Of a DNA stretch of 64,000 nt, positions 44,280-53,620 are shown in pieces. Made by a program: the position numbers and the translations under genes. The stretch comes from Planctomycetota bacterium (GTDB taxonomy: Bacteria; Planctomycetota; UBA1135; UBA2386), in assembly GCA_020638735.1 (NCBI GenBank), contig JACKHZ010000010.1, positions 620,001 to 684,000 on the forward strand, given 5' to 3'. Each line of letters opens with the position of its first letter. Positions within the stretch are counted from its first letter, which is position 1. A model generated the notes under the pieces. That model made no database searches. It worked only from the letters and a program-made list of their open reading frames with translations, and was not told the DNA's origin.

Positions 44280-45953
44280 TCACCAGAACAGGCGCCAGTG
44301 CCAGGTCGCCGCGGCGAAGCCGCTCGCGGTGCGTACCGTGGTCAGGTGGTTGGTCTTCAGCAGCTGCAGGAACTGCTCCTTCTGCTCCTCGGCCTCGTCC
44401 GGATCGATCTCCGGCCCGCCGCCGACGAACGGCATCACCTCGTCGAGCGCCTCCAGCCAGAACTCTGCCGGCACACCGCCGAAGTCGGCGATGTCGAACG
44501 TGGCGACGCCGTTGAGACCCGCCGGCAGGTGACGCTTCAGGCCGGCGAACTCGGGCGCCGGCGTCGGCGCTGCCGCGGCCTTGGCCGCCGCCGTCAGGAT
44601 CCGCGTCGCCTCTTCTTCGGCGTCGCGGCCGCTGGAGATCACCAGCAGCCCGCGGCCGACCGCGATCCAGACCGGGTATTGCAGCAGGTTGCCGTAGCGT
44701 CGCAGTTCGACGCCGTCGACGTCGACCGTTTCCGCCTGGCTGAAGAACGGCCTGGCGTGCGGCATCAAAGCGTCGAAGCCCTTGGCGAACGCCGCCTCGT
44801 CGCGCAGCTGCCACGCGATCGCCCAGGTCGTCTCGCGCAGTCGGTCGTAGTTGGTCAGCGGCGAGCCGATCACCAGCACCTCGTCGCCGAGGTGCGCGAG
44901 CAGCTCCTTCTCGACGTCGACGCCGAGCTCCTTCTTCATGCTCTCGCGCACGTCGCCGTCGTTCATGCGCATCGCCTCGATCGCCGAGACCGCGCTGGAG
45001 AACAACGCGCCGAGGTCGAAGCGGCCGATGCGCCACGCGGCGGTCTTGTCGGCGAGCAGGTGGCCGAGCGCCGGCACCGACGTCGTGGCGGGCATCAGCG
45101 CGGCGAAGATGCCGCGCTCCTCTGCAGCGAACTCGACGCCGATGTCGACGGCGATGTGCGGCCCGGCGCTGGCGACCTCCATGGTCACCGCGCCGAGCGA
45201 GCCGAAGCCCAGCGCCTTCATCAGCTCGCCGTCTTCGCCGGCGAACGCGTCGTTGTCCTCGAGCAGTCGCGCCAGATCGACGCGTAGCCGCAGGGCCGGG
45301 CTGCCGGGCCGCTTCTGGCCGACGGTCACCGGCGCCGCGATCAGCGCCTCGAGCATCTGCCGCGCCGCGGTCACGTCCTCGCCGACGCTGAGCAGCATCA
45401 GCAGGCGATCTCCGGCGACGAACGGCGCGGTCGCGGTCACGCCGCCGCCCCGACGCAGGGTGGCCTGGGCGCCGAACAACTCGACCTCGTCCCGCCACTC
45501 GCCGGGCGCGCTGCGCTCGATCAGCTTGCGCAGCTCCACGCCCAGCGCCTGCAGGTCGGTGTGCCCGTCCGGCTCGAACGCGACCACCACGTCGCTGACG
45601 TCGTCGCCGCGACGGCCGACGCCGAAGCGCACCGCGAAGCGCATCGCGCCGCCGTAGTCGAGCACGCGCCCGCGCATCGCCTCGTAGTCGGCGTCGCTGC
45701 CGAGCAGCTGGCGCCACATCGCGAACATCGGCGCGATCTGCGGTTCCCAGTAGGGGCGGCCCTCCTGCGACGCGAGCATGCTGCCGACGTTGGTCGGGGA
45801 GAACTGCGCGTTCCACCCGGCCGGGCCGACGGCCTCGACGGTCAGGTGCGCGGCGGGCGGCGCCGTGGCGGCGGTGGTCGGGTCCTGCGCAGGCAGCGAG
45901 AGGGTCAGGGAGACGGTGAGCAGCGCGGCGGCTGCGGCGGGGCCGACTTGCAT
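44280..45953 (-). CDS. Secreted DUF3352-like protein of unknown function
   Basis: A 557-residue exported protein (ATG 45953; a GTG at 45962 is also in frame) with a signal peptide ending LSLPAQ. It has long alpha/beta regions such as LFGAQATLRRGGGVTATAPF, GDRLLMLLSVGEDV and WAIAWQLRDEAAFAKGFDAL, and NGVATFDIADFGGVP near the end. This layout resembles DUF3352-type bacterial exported proteins, which measure or bind something unknown. Convergent with the esterase gene (48 bp apart) and divergent from the alkylation-repair gene. No catalytic motif found. Confidence 0.7.
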   Translation of the reverse strand: MQVGPAAAAALLTVSLTLSLPAQDPTTAATAPPAAHLTVEAVGPAGWNAQFSPTNVGSMLASQEGRPYWEPQIAPMFAMWRQLLGSDADYEAMRGRVLDYGGAMRFAVRFGVGRRGDDVSDVVVAFEPDGHTDLQALGVELRKLIERSAPGEWRDEVELFGAQATLRRGGGVTATAPFVAGDRLLMLLSVGEDVTAARQMLEALIAAPVTVGQKRPGSPALRLRVDLARLLEDNDAFAGEDGELMKALGFGSLGAVTMEVASAGPHIAVDIGVEFAAEERGIFAALMPATTSVPALGHLLADKTAAWRIGRFDLGALFSSAVSAIEAMRMNDGDVRESMKKELGVDVEKELLAHLGDEVLVIGSPLTNYDRLRETTWAIAWQLRDEAAFAKGFDALMPHARPFFSQAETVDVDGVELRRYGNLLQYPVWIAVGRGLLVISSGRDAEEEATRILTAAAKAAAAPTPAPEFAGLKRHLPAGLNGVATFDIADFGGVPAEFWLEALDEVMPFVGGGPEIDPDEAEEQKEQFLQLLKTNHLTTVRTASGFAAATWHWRLFW

Positions 45954-46015
45954 GACGCGCACTGTAGCCGCCCGAGGGTCGCGGTCCGTTGGCGGATGGG
46001 CATGATGCCCGGCCG

Positions 46016-47146
46016 ATGGCCGAACCGTTCAAGAACCTGATCGGGCCCGAACTGATCCGCGTCACGGCGCGGCATCTGGCCCGTGTGTACCGACCGTTCC
46101 CCGAGCGGCGCTTCGTCACGAAGGCGATCGCTGGCCTCGACGCGCTGGAGCTCAAGGCGCGCGTCGCGCACGTCGCCGCCGCGCTGGCCGACGCGCTGCC
46201 CCAGGACTTCGCCGCCGCTGCCGCCGTGCTCGAGGCGTCGCTGCGCCCGGCGCGGCTCGACGACGACCTGTCGGTGCACGAGCCGGCCGCCGACGGTCTC
46301 GCCGGCTGGGCGATCTGGCCGATGACCGAGTGGGTGGTGCTGCGCGGCATGGCGCACCCCGAACGCGCGCTCGCGGCGCTGCACGCGATGACGCAGCGCA
46401 ACACCGCCGAGTACGCGATCCGGCCGTTCTTGATCGAGCACGAAGCGCTGACGATGCGCACGCTGCACGAATGGCTCGACGACCCGAGCCCGCACGTGCG
46501 GCGGCTGGTCAGCGAGGGTTCGCGGCCGCGGCTGCCGTGGGGCGTGCAGCTGACGCGGCTGGTCGCCGATCCGACGCCGACGCTGCCGCTGCTCGAGCGG
46601 CTGCAGGACGACGCGAGCGAGTACGTGCGCCGCAGCGTCGCCAACCACCTCAACGACATCGCCAAGGACCACCCGCACGTCGTCGTCGCGTGGGTCGAGC
46701 GCTTCCTGCCAGGCGCGGGTCGCGAACGCACGCGCTTGTTGCGCCACGCCAGCCGCACGCTGATCAAGCGCGCCGACCGCGCGGCGCTGGCTGCGTGGGG
46801 GCTGGCGAAGCCGCTGCGCGGCGTGGCGACGCTGCGCGTGACGCCGAAGCGCGCGTCGGTCGGCGGCGACGTGCGCCTCGTCGTCGAGCTGCGTTCGACG
46901 GCGAAGCAGCCGCAGCCGCTGGTCGTCGACTACGTCGTGCACCACCCCAAGGCCGACGGTCGCGCGCGGCCCAAGACGTGGAAGGGCTGGAAGCTGACGC
47001 TGGCGCCCGGCGAGACGCATCAGCTCGAGAAACGCCACTCGCTGCGGCCGGTGACGACGCGCCGCGACCATCCCGGGCGGCACGACGTGGAGTTGCTGGT
47101 GAACGGCGCGGTGGTGGCGCGGGCGGCGTTCGATCTTCGTGCGTGA
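46016..47146 (+). CDS. AlkC/AlkD-like DNA alkylation repair protein
   Basis: A 376-residue HEAT-like repeat protein. The start MAEPFKNLIGPELIRVTARH, and later WAIWPMTEWVV, MTQRNTAEYAIRPFLIEH, VRRLVSEGSRPRLPWG and VRRSVANHLNDIAKDHP, are strong features of the AlkC branch of DNA alkylation repair glycosylases, which remove N3- and N7-alkylated bases. After ~residue 265 an Ig-like C-terminal domain follows (VRLVVELRSTAKQPQPLVVDY), also known from AlkC proteins. ATG 46016 is used; an ATG-like upstream extension adds nine residues without conservation. It precedes a secreted VCBS protein gene by 30 bp. Confidence 0.9.
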   Translation: MAEPFKNLIGPELIRVTARHLARVYRPFPERRFVTKAIAGLDALELKARVAHVAAALADALPQDFAAAAAVLEASLRPARLDDDLSVHEPAADGLAGWAIWPMTEWVVLRGMAHPERALAALHAMTQRNTAEYAIRPFLIEHEALTMRTLHEWLDDPSPHVRRLVSEGSRPRLPWGVQLTRLVADPTPTLPLLERLQDDASEYVRRSVANHLNDIAKDHPHVVVAWVERFLPGAGRERTRLLRHASRTLIKRADRAALAAWGLAKPLRGVATLRVTPKRASVGGDVRLVVELRSTAKQPQPLVVDYVVHHPKADGRARPKTWKGWKLTLAPGETHQLEKRHSLRPVTTRRDHPGRHDVELLVNGAVVARAAFDLRA

Positions 47147-47176
47147 CCCGAGCCCGGCGTCGCTATCGTCACCACG

Positions 47177-48769
47177 ATGCTGCGCCTTGCTCTCGTCCCG
47201 ATCCTGGTCGCGCTGTCGTCCGTGCCGTCGCTGCTCGCCCAGGAAGGGCCGCCGCCCCGTCGCTCCGAGTGGAAGCCGACCCTCGACCTGCCGGCCGACC
47301 TCTGGCACGACGTCACCGCGGCGACGATCGGCGCCACCGCCGAGTGGACCAACAAGGTCGAGCTCGCCGACGTCGACGGGGACGGGCGCGTCGACGTGAT
47401 CCTCGCCAACGGCGGCGACTACCAGGCGCCGGGCACGGCGGTACCGACGCGCGTCTTCAAGAACGTGGCCGACGGTCGCTGGCCGGAGATCACCCAGCAG
47501 GTGTTCGGCGACTTCGTCGGCTTCGTGCGCGTCGTCAAGGTGCGCGACGTCGACGGCGACGGGCACGTCGACATCTTCGTCGGCGCGACGTTCCAGACGC
47601 AGAGCCGGCTCTACCGCGGGCTCGGCAACGGCCGCTTCGAGGACGCGACGCAGCGCTGGCTGCCGCAGATGCCGCTTTCGGTCGGCGACGCCGAGTTCGG
47701 CGACGTGGACTTCGACGGTGACCTCGACCTGGTGCTGGCCGACTGGGGGCCGGGTTCGCCGATGAAGAACGACGGCGCGCGCCCGCGGCTGTGGCGCAAC
47801 GACGGTGACCGCTTCGTCGACTGCGTCGACGACGAGATCCCGGCCATCGCGGTGCGCTTCTGCTGGGAGCTCGAGCTGGTCGACGTCGACAACGACCTCG
47901 ACCTCGACCTGCTGCTGAGCAGCAAGCGCTCGCCGGGTTCGTTCCTGCTCGAGAACGACGGCCGCGGCACCTTCGCCGACGTCAGCGCGGCGCGGCTGCC
48001 GCAGTTCACCAACAACTACGAGTTCGAGGCGATGGACGTCGACGGCGACGGCTGGCTCGACCTGGTGACGATCAACGACGGCGTCGGCGCGCGGCGCTTC
48101 ACCGAGCACCTGCTGTGCAACGACGGCCAGGGCGGCTTCTACGACGCGACCGCGCAGCGCTGGCCGGTCGTCGACAACCCGGCCGCCGACGACAACATGA
48201 TCGCGTTCCTCGACTACGACTCGGACGGCGACGCGGACTTCCTGATCGCGTCGCTCGACGGCGTCGACCGGCTGCTGGTCAACGACGGCCGCGGGAACTT
48301 CCGCGCCGGCGGGCCGGTGTTCGACGGCGAGCCCACGAGAGCGACGCTGGGCATCGCGTTGGCCGACCTCGACGGCGACCATCGCCTCGACTGCGTGCAC
48401 GCCGAAGGCGAGGTGAAGGACGCCGAGGCGGACCGCGTGTTCTTCGGCAAGGCGCTGGCGAAGGACACCGCCGCGCCGTGCATCGGCCAGCTCGACGCGC
48501 GCGCGGTCGGCGGCAGCGTGCTGCTCCGGGTGCGCGTGCACGACCGCAAGAGCCCGTGCATGCCGCACGACTGGCAGCGCGTCGAGCTGGTGGTCGGCCA
48601 GCAGGACGACCGCAGCGCGCAGCGGGTGCCGATGAAGTGGTACGGCGAGTACCTGTGGTGGACGGCGCTGTCGCTGAAGGCCGGCGACGAGCTCACGCTG
48701 TCGGTCGAGGCCGTCGACGCGGCGGGCAACGTCGCGCGTTCGCCGCAGGGCTCGGTGCGCGGCCGCTGA
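47177..48769 (+). CDS. Secreted VCBS/FG-GAP repeat protein
   Basis: A 530-residue exported protein with a signal peptide ending SLLAQ. About seven repeats of the calcium-loop type (DVDGDGRVDVILAN; DVDGDGHVDIFVG; DFDGDLDLVLADW; DYDSDGDADFLIAS; DLDGDHRLDCV) predict an integrin-like beta-propeller. The last ~90 residues (LLRVRVHDRKSPCMPHDWQ; VEAVDAAGN) form an Ig-like domain. Secreted propellers of this type in Planctomycetota are of unknown role, likely surface binding. It follows the repair gene by 30 bp; its stop is 3 bp from the convergent DUF2161 gene. Confidence 0.88.
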   Translation: MLRLALVPILVALSSVPSLLAQEGPPPRRSEWKPTLDLPADLWHDVTAATIGATAEWTNKVELADVDGDGRVDVILANGGDYQAPGTAVPTRVFKNVADGRWPEITQQVFGDFVGFVRVVKVRDVDGDGHVDIFVGATFQTQSRLYRGLGNGRFEDATQRWLPQMPLSVGDAEFGDVDFDGDLDLVLADWGPGSPMKNDGARPRLWRNDGDRFVDCVDDEIPAIAVRFCWELELVDVDNDLDLDLLLSSKRSPGSFLLENDGRGTFADVSAARLPQFTNNYEFEAMDVDGDGWLDLVTINDGVGARRFTEHLLCNDGQGGFYDATAQRWPVVDNPAADDNMIAFLDYDSDGDADFLIASLDGVDRLLVNDGRGNFRAGGPVFDGEPTRATLGIALADLDGDHRLDCVHAEGEVKDAEADRVFFGKALAKDTAAPCIGQLDARAVGGSVLLRVRVHDRKSPCMPHDWQRVELVVGQQDDRSAQRVPMKWYGEYLWWTALSLKAGDELTLSVEAVDAAGNVARSPQGSVRGR

Positions 48770-48772
48770 CCG

Positions 48773-49483
48773 TCAACCGGCGGCGTCGGCGTCGCGGCGC
48801 GGTGGCGCGGGCAGCACGCGCAGGGCTTCGCCCCACTGCTCGAGCGCGACGCGGCCCTTCGGCGTCAGGCCGTAGTGGCCGACCGCCGCCCGCTCGAACC
48901 AGCCGTAGTGGTTGTCGCGCACGATCGCCCCGGCGCGCGTGACCGCCGTGCGCGCGCGCAGCTCGCTGAGCTTGAGCACACCCGAGCTGCCGAGTTCCCG
49001 CGCGCAGCGCAGCGCGTCCTGGCGATACGACGTCAGCCGCTGCTTCGGCGCCGAGCCGCCGGTCTCCGGGTCGCCGACGCGTTCGGCGAACTCCTTGAGC
49101 AGGCGCGCGCGCCGCGGCTTGTCGACGCGCGGCCGGTACGGCGCCGGGTCGAGCACGGCCGTCACGACGTCGCGCGCCGACACCGTCAGCAGGCCGAGGC
49201 CGAGGCGACGCATCAGCGCGAGGACCTGCTTCTGGTGCGAGCGGAACGTCGCGCTGTGCTTCTCGCCGATGCGGAAGGCGAGGTAGACGGTGTCGGACAG
49301 CTTCAGGCGGTCGACGGCCTGCAGCAGCAGCGTCAGGTTCAGCTGCAGCTTCAGCTCGACGACGACCGGCGGCTCGTCGGCGCGCACCGCGACGATGTCG
49401 CACGCGCCGACCTCGCCCTTGACGGTGTAGCCCTGCTGCTCCAGGAACCGCTTGATCGGGTCGTAGAGGTCGGCCTCGCTCAT
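48773..49483 (-). CDS. DUF2161 protein, PD-(D/E)xK-like
   Basis: A 236-residue cytoplasmic protein. The N-terminal half matches DUF2161: EADLYDPIKRFLEQQGY, GEVGACDIVAVRA, VVVELKLQLNLTLLLQAVDRL. Asp and the ExK triad in DIVAV...ELK resemble the PD-(D/E)xK nuclease core. The C-terminal half contains a winged-helix-like region (GVLKLSELRARTAVTR; NHYGWFERAAVGHYGLT). It probably binds or cleaves nucleic acid but nuclease activity is unproven. The start is ATG 49483. Convergent with the VCBS gene, 3 bp apart. Confidence 0.85.
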   Translation of the reverse strand: MSEADLYDPIKRFLEQQGYTVKGEVGACDIVAVRADEPPVVVELKLQLNLTLLLQAVDRLKLSDTVYLAFRIGEKHSATFRSHQKQVLALMRRLGLGLLTVSARDVVTAVLDPAPYRPRVDKPRRARLLKEFAERVGDPETGGSAPKQRLTSYRQDALRCARELGSSGVLKLSELRARTAVTRAGAIVRDNHYGWFERAAVGHYGLTPKGRVALEQWGEALRVLPAPPRRDADAAG

Positions 49484-49615
49484 GCGACCGGGGATCCTGC
49501 CGCTGCGGCGCGACGGGAGCGAGCGTCAAATCGGCACGGGCCGCCCATCGGGCGGGGGCGGCCGTCGGCCCCGCGCCACGGTCGAGCCCCGTCAGGACTC
49601 CAGGCGCGCCGCCGG

Positions 49616-50710
49616 TCAGTTCGCGACGTGCACTTCGATCGCGTTGCTCCAGTAGAACGCCCCGGTGAAGTCGAAGCCGGCGTGCTGCACGAAGAACGTC
49701 GCGTCGTGGTACCCCGCTGGGATCGCGACGGGGAAGAACAGGCTCGGCGCGGCGCCGCCGGTCGTGAAGTCGAGCCGCGTGTTGTCGACGCTGATGTAGA
49801 GCGCGCAGCCCTCGGTGCCGAGCAGCGGGTCGAGGTCGATCGGCAGCGGTGCGCCTTGGTGGTCCGTCTTGCTGGTGCCGACCAGCAGCGCGCCGCCGAT
49901 GCCGACCAGCGCCCCGGTGGACGGGTAGCCGGTCGACCGCGTGGTCAGCACGCTGCCCGGGCGCAGCGAGCCGCTGCCGTTCAACGCGACGCCGTAGCAG
50001 CCGGTGCCCACCGTGCGCACCATGCCGGTCGGCTCGCAGCCCTGCAGGTAGACGTCGCCGCTGGCGTAGAGCGTGCGGAAGCCGGTCTGCACGTCGATCG
50101 TGAAGAAGTCGTAGCCGCCGCCGATCAGCGCGCCGTCCGAGCGTTCGGCCAGCCACTGCACCTCGTCGGAGCCGCCGCCCGGCCCGACGTCGGTGAACGC
50201 CCCGGTCAGCGGGTCGATGGTGCCGAGTCCGGCGCCGATGCTCCACGCGTAGAGCGTGCCCTGGTGCATCGTCAGGCCCTGGATGTCCTGGCCGGTCGAG
50301 CCGACGAAGGTGCGCACGCCGGTGGCGAGGTCGATGCGCGTCAGGAAGTTGCTGCCGGGCACGAACTCGATCGCCAGCAGCTTGCCGTTGCCCTCGTAGG
50401 CGAGCGCGCGGGTGTCCACAGCCGGCGCGACGACCTCGATGGCGAGCGAGTCGGGCGAGATCCGGGTCAGGAAGTACTGCGGGATGCCGAGCAGCGTGCG
50501 GCTGACGGTCCACAGGTCGCCGGCGTCGTCGCGCGCCAGGCTCTGGTGGCCGAACAGGCCGGCGCCGAGCAGTTCTGACTGGCCGGTGAACGAGTCGACG
50601 GCGTAGAGGCTGCCCGACAAGGTCAGGCCGATCATGTCCTGGGCGGGGGCCGCGGCGACGGTCAGGGCGAGCGCGGCGGCAGCGGCGAGGGTGTGGGTTG
50701 GGGTGCGCAT
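49616..50710 (-). CDS. Secreted beta-propeller-like protein
   Basis: A 364-residue exported protein. ATG 50710 gives a signal peptide ending AAAPAQ; a GGAG ribosome binding site is nine bases upstream. Repeating blocks of four strands with a Leu-Tyr-Ala/Asp pattern (GSLYAVDSFTGQSELLG; FLTRIDLATGVRTFVG; LYAWSIGAGLGTIDPLTGAF) suggest a six- or seven-bladed propeller. The last ~130 residues carry the C-terminal domain shared by several secreted proteins in this window (FVQHAGFDFTGAFYWSNAIEV). Function unknown. Confidence 0.78.
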   Translation of the reverse strand: MRTPTHTLAAAAALALTVAAAPAQDMIGLTLSGSLYAVDSFTGQSELLGAGLFGHQSLARDDAGDLWTVSRTLLGIPQYFLTRISPDSLAIEVVAPAVDTRALAYEGNGKLLAIEFVPGSNFLTRIDLATGVRTFVGSTGQDIQGLTMHQGTLYAWSIGAGLGTIDPLTGAFTDVGPGGGSDEVQWLAERSDGALIGGGYDFFTIDVQTGFRTLYASGDVYLQGCEPTGMVRTVGTGCYGVALNGSGSLRPGSVLTTRSTGYPSTGALVGIGGALLVGTSKTDHQGAPLPIDLDPLLGTEGCALYISVDNTRLDFTTGGAAPSLFFPVAIPAGYHDATFFVQHAGFDFTGAFYWSNAIEVHVAN

Positions 50711-50800
50711 GAGGAGCTCTCCAGAGGGACCGGGCGCATAGCCCTGCGGCCGGGCGGCGTAACCGCGACCGGGCACCGGCGCTGCGTTATCGTGCCGGCA

Positions 50801-51385
50801 ATGGTGCACTCCAAGGCCGCGACCGTCGCCCAGTATCTCGCCGAACTGCCGCACGACCGCCGCGAGGCGCTCGAGGCGATGCGCGAGGTCATCCTCGCCA
50901 ACGTCGACGGGGACATCGAGGAGGGCATGGCCTACGGCATGATCACCTACAGCGTGCCGCACCGCGTGTTCCCCGCGGGCTACCACTGCGACCCGCGCCA
51001 GGCGCTGCCCTACGCGATGCTGGCGTCGCAGAAGAACCACATGGCCATCTACATGATGGGCCTCTACATCGACGTGGACGACGGCCGGTGGTTCGAGAAG
51101 GCGTGGAAGGCTGCCGGCAAGAGGCTCGACATCGGCAAGTCGTGCGTGCGCTTCAAGCGCCTCGACGACGTGCCGTTGGAGGTGCTGGCCGAGGCGCTGC
51201 GGCGCATGCCGTCGCGCCGCTACGTCGCCGCCTACGAGGCCATCCTCGCCGGCCGGGGCAAGGGGCGGAGCGCGGGCGCTTCCGCGGCCAGGAAGTCGCC
51301 GAAGAAGACGCCCGGGAAGGCGGCGAAGAAGGCGGGGCCGCCGGCATCGGCCAGCGCCATGCCCCGCAAGACCGCCAAGAAGTAG
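50801..51385 (+). CDS. DUF1801 domain protein with Lys/Ala-rich tail
   Basis: A 194-residue protein. Residues ~1-140 match DUF1801 (VAQYLAELPHDRREALEAMR; GDIEEGMAYGMITYSVPH; NHMAIYMMGLYID; KSCVRFKRLDDVPLEVL), a YdhG-like family with an iron chaperone-like fold. The remaining ~45 residues are a Lys/Ala/Pro-rich tail with KKTPGKAAKKAG and MPRKTAKK, like the disordered tails of bacterial histone H1-like proteins. Such a tail is not part of DUF1801 and suggests nucleic acid or polyanion binding. ATG 50801 is used. It is convergent with the next gene, four bp apart. Confidence 0.85.
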   Translation: MVHSKAATVAQYLAELPHDRREALEAMREVILANVDGDIEEGMAYGMITYSVPHRVFPAGYHCDPRQALPYAMLASQKNHMAIYMMGLYIDVDDGRWFEKAWKAAGKRLDIGKSCVRFKRLDDVPLEVLAEALRRMPSRRYVAAYEAILAGRGKGRSAGASAARKSPKKTPGKAAKKAGPPASASAMPRKTAKK

Positions 51386-51389
51386 CGCG

Positions 51390-53225
51390 TCAGTTGCCGA
51401 TCCAGAGGCCCGTCGCCTGGGTGCCGCCGAAGGTGTCGCTCGCCGGATCGTAGTAGTCGTACTGGAAGTAGCCGGCCTGGCCGATCAGCGCGCCGTTTGC
51501 CGGGATGGGCACCGGCTCGCTGTGGAAGCCGTCGGCGAAGGCGTTGCCGTCGCAGACGTATCCGCAGCCGATGTACTCCGGCGCCACGTGCACGTCGAAG
51601 CCGTACATCGGCAGCGGCACGAGGCCCGGCGCAGCCACTGATCCCCACAGCATGCTGACCAGGCTGCCGCCCTGCACGTTGAGGATGTTGCAGGCGAAGT
51701 CCGGGTTGCCCGGCGTGGGGCGGCCGCCCTCGAAGCCGATGCGCGCCTGGCGCGTCGCCACGCCGCCGGTGGGCTCACCGATCTTCTCGAACCGCGCGTC
51801 GCCCGGCTGCAGCGGCGTGTCGTTGCGGAGCACCGCCGCGAACATCGTCGTCGCGGTGGTCGTGGCGCGGATGCCGCAGACCAGCAGATCCTGATCGCCG
51901 TCGCGACCCAGGTCCATGACCTTGAGGTAGTCGGGGTCGGCGTCGAGCGGCAGCAGGTGGCCGACCGTCGAGGCCGCCTGCGGGAAGGCGTGGTAGCCGT
52001 TCAGCGGGATGCTCTCGAAGGTGGCACCGGCGAGGTACGGCCCCATCGCGATCAGCAGCTCCGAATCGCCGTAGGTCGCGGCGCCGAGCGATGTCGACGG
52101 CGCCTGCGTGTAGCCGCGCAGCACCGCGACATCGAGGTGGGAGTCCCGGTTCCAGTCGCCGATGCGCAGCGAGCAGACATGAGCTCCGAGGCCGGTCGTC
52201 GCGGGCAGGTACAGCGTGCCCCAGTTGCCGGTGCCGACGTTGCCGGCGCCGTTCCCGGCGAACCAGTAGAGCGCGGCGCCCGACGAGGACGAGTCGAGCG
52301 ACGTCTGCGCGATCAGGTAGTCGAGCTGGTCGTCGCCGTTGACGTCGACCAGCTCGAGCGCCGTCATGCGTCCCGGCCCGACCGGCTGCGCCTGACCGAC
52401 CTGTGTCGGCGTGGCGCCGGCCAGCGAGAAGTGCAGGATGTCGTTGCCGAACGCCCCGATCGACCCGTTCTCGGTGAGCACGACCAGGTGGTCGAACACG
52501 CCGTCCGCGTCGAAGTCCGCGGCCTCCGCGTCGATCGCGGTGCCGGGCAGCATGATCCGATGCGGCACGAAGCCGCCGGCGCCGTCGCCTTCGTAGACGC
52601 AGACGAAGCCCGGCACGTTGTTGCCGCTCCATCGATCCAGCGGGCCGCCCGCCAGCAGCAGGTCGTTGTCGCCGTCGCCGTCGATGTCGAGCAGCTCGGC
52701 GACCGGGAACGAGTAGGCGACGAACGGCGGACTGATCGTGAACAGCGACGAGAAGTCGTCGAAGGTGACCAGCGGCATGAAGTGGCCGGCGCCCTGCACG
52801 GTCGCGCCGAGGTTGCGCAGGTAGTGGGCACAGCCGACGTTGCTGATCATCACGACGTCGTCGAGCAGGTCCCCGTCGATGCGACCGCAGACGATGGCGA
52901 TCGGGTAGGGCAGCATGCCGTAGGACATCGGCGAGCCGAGCGCGGGGCCGGGGCGGTTGAGCGCGAGCGCGTTGCCGTCCTCGTCGAACGACGAGATCAT
53001 CGTGCCGGTGAACAACCCTGGCACGATCAGGTCCGGACTGCCGTCGCGGTCGAAGTCGGCGATGCCGGCCGTGCCGTCGAAGTCGAAGATGCTGCAATCG
53101 GCCACCGCGACGAACGGGTGCGGGGATTGCGCGGGGACCGATCCAGCCGCGACGAGCGCGGTCATCAGGATCTGGGGGACCGGACCAGGGCGCCGGTGCG
53201 GCGCCCATTCGCGATGCTCAGCCAT
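51390..53225 (-). CDS. Secreted VCBS/FG-GAP repeat protein
   Basis: A 611-residue exported protein. ATG 53225 follows an AAGGAG ribosome binding site five bases upstream; the signal peptide ends SVPAQ. Repeats include DFDRDGSPDLIVPG, DIDGDGDNDLLLAGG, DFDADGVFDHLVV, DVNGDDQLDYLIA, DWNRDSHLDVAVL and LGRDGDQDLLVCG, an integrin-like propeller with calcium loops. The C-terminal ~110 residues (LNVQGGSLVSMLWGS; FDVHVAPEYIGCGYVCDG; GQAGYFQYDYYDP) resemble end domains of other secreted proteins here. Function unknown, possibly adhesion. Confidence 0.88.
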   Translation of the reverse strand: MAEHREWAPHRRPGPVPQILMTALVAAGSVPAQSPHPFVAVADCSIFDFDGTAGIADFDRDGSPDLIVPGLFTGTMISSFDEDGNALALNRPGPALGSPMSYGMLPYPIAIVCGRIDGDLLDDVVMISNVGCAHYLRNLGATVQGAGHFMPLVTFDDFSSLFTISPPFVAYSFPVAELLDIDGDGDNDLLLAGGPLDRWSGNNVPGFVCVYEGDGAGGFVPHRIMLPGTAIDAEAADFDADGVFDHLVVLTENGSIGAFGNDILHFSLAGATPTQVGQAQPVGPGRMTALELVDVNGDDQLDYLIAQTSLDSSSSGAALYWFAGNGAGNVGTGNWGTLYLPATTGLGAHVCSLRIGDWNRDSHLDVAVLRGYTQAPSTSLGAATYGDSELLIAMGPYLAGATFESIPLNGYHAFPQAASTVGHLLPLDADPDYLKVMDLGRDGDQDLLVCGIRATTTATTMFAAVLRNDTPLQPGDARFEKIGEPTGGVATRQARIGFEGGRPTPGNPDFACNILNVQGGSLVSMLWGSVAAPGLVPLPMYGFDVHVAPEYIGCGYVCDGNAFADGFHSEPVPIPANGALIGQAGYFQYDYYDPASDTFGGTQATGLWIGN

Positions 53226-53620
53226 CTCAACTCCTTGGTCCCCGGCGGCGGTCTCGGACCTGCAACCAACGGGAGGGGCTTCCTGGGAGTGGCGCGGCCT
53301 CGGCGGTCACGCCATTCCTCTCTCCCTCCTTGCCTCTGGATCGTTGGTTCTCGACATGCCCTTTCTCCGTCGCCGTTCGGGGACGCGGTAGGTGATGTCT
53401 CGGCGTGCATTTCGGGCGCTGATGATTGGGGCTTTCCCCCGGTGCCGCGGCGAGGAGGCGCCGACGACTGCGGGGTTTCGCCACGCCACGCAGCGCATGG
53501 GGCTGAATCGAAAGTGGTTATCGAACCGGCTGCGAGACGCCGCGCGGCCCGCGCGGCTCGGCAGATTTCTTCACGGAAGCAACTGCGACCCGGCCATCGG
53601 CTAGCATCCGACGGCATCGG
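53226..53620. other. 395-bp gap without a recognised gene
   Basis: Between divergent genes. Lower G+C patches (around 53500-53530) suggest promoters for both. A short G+C-rich run of CCGCGCGG near 53550 is self-complementary. No RNA gene or small coding region could be supported. Confidence 0.5.
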
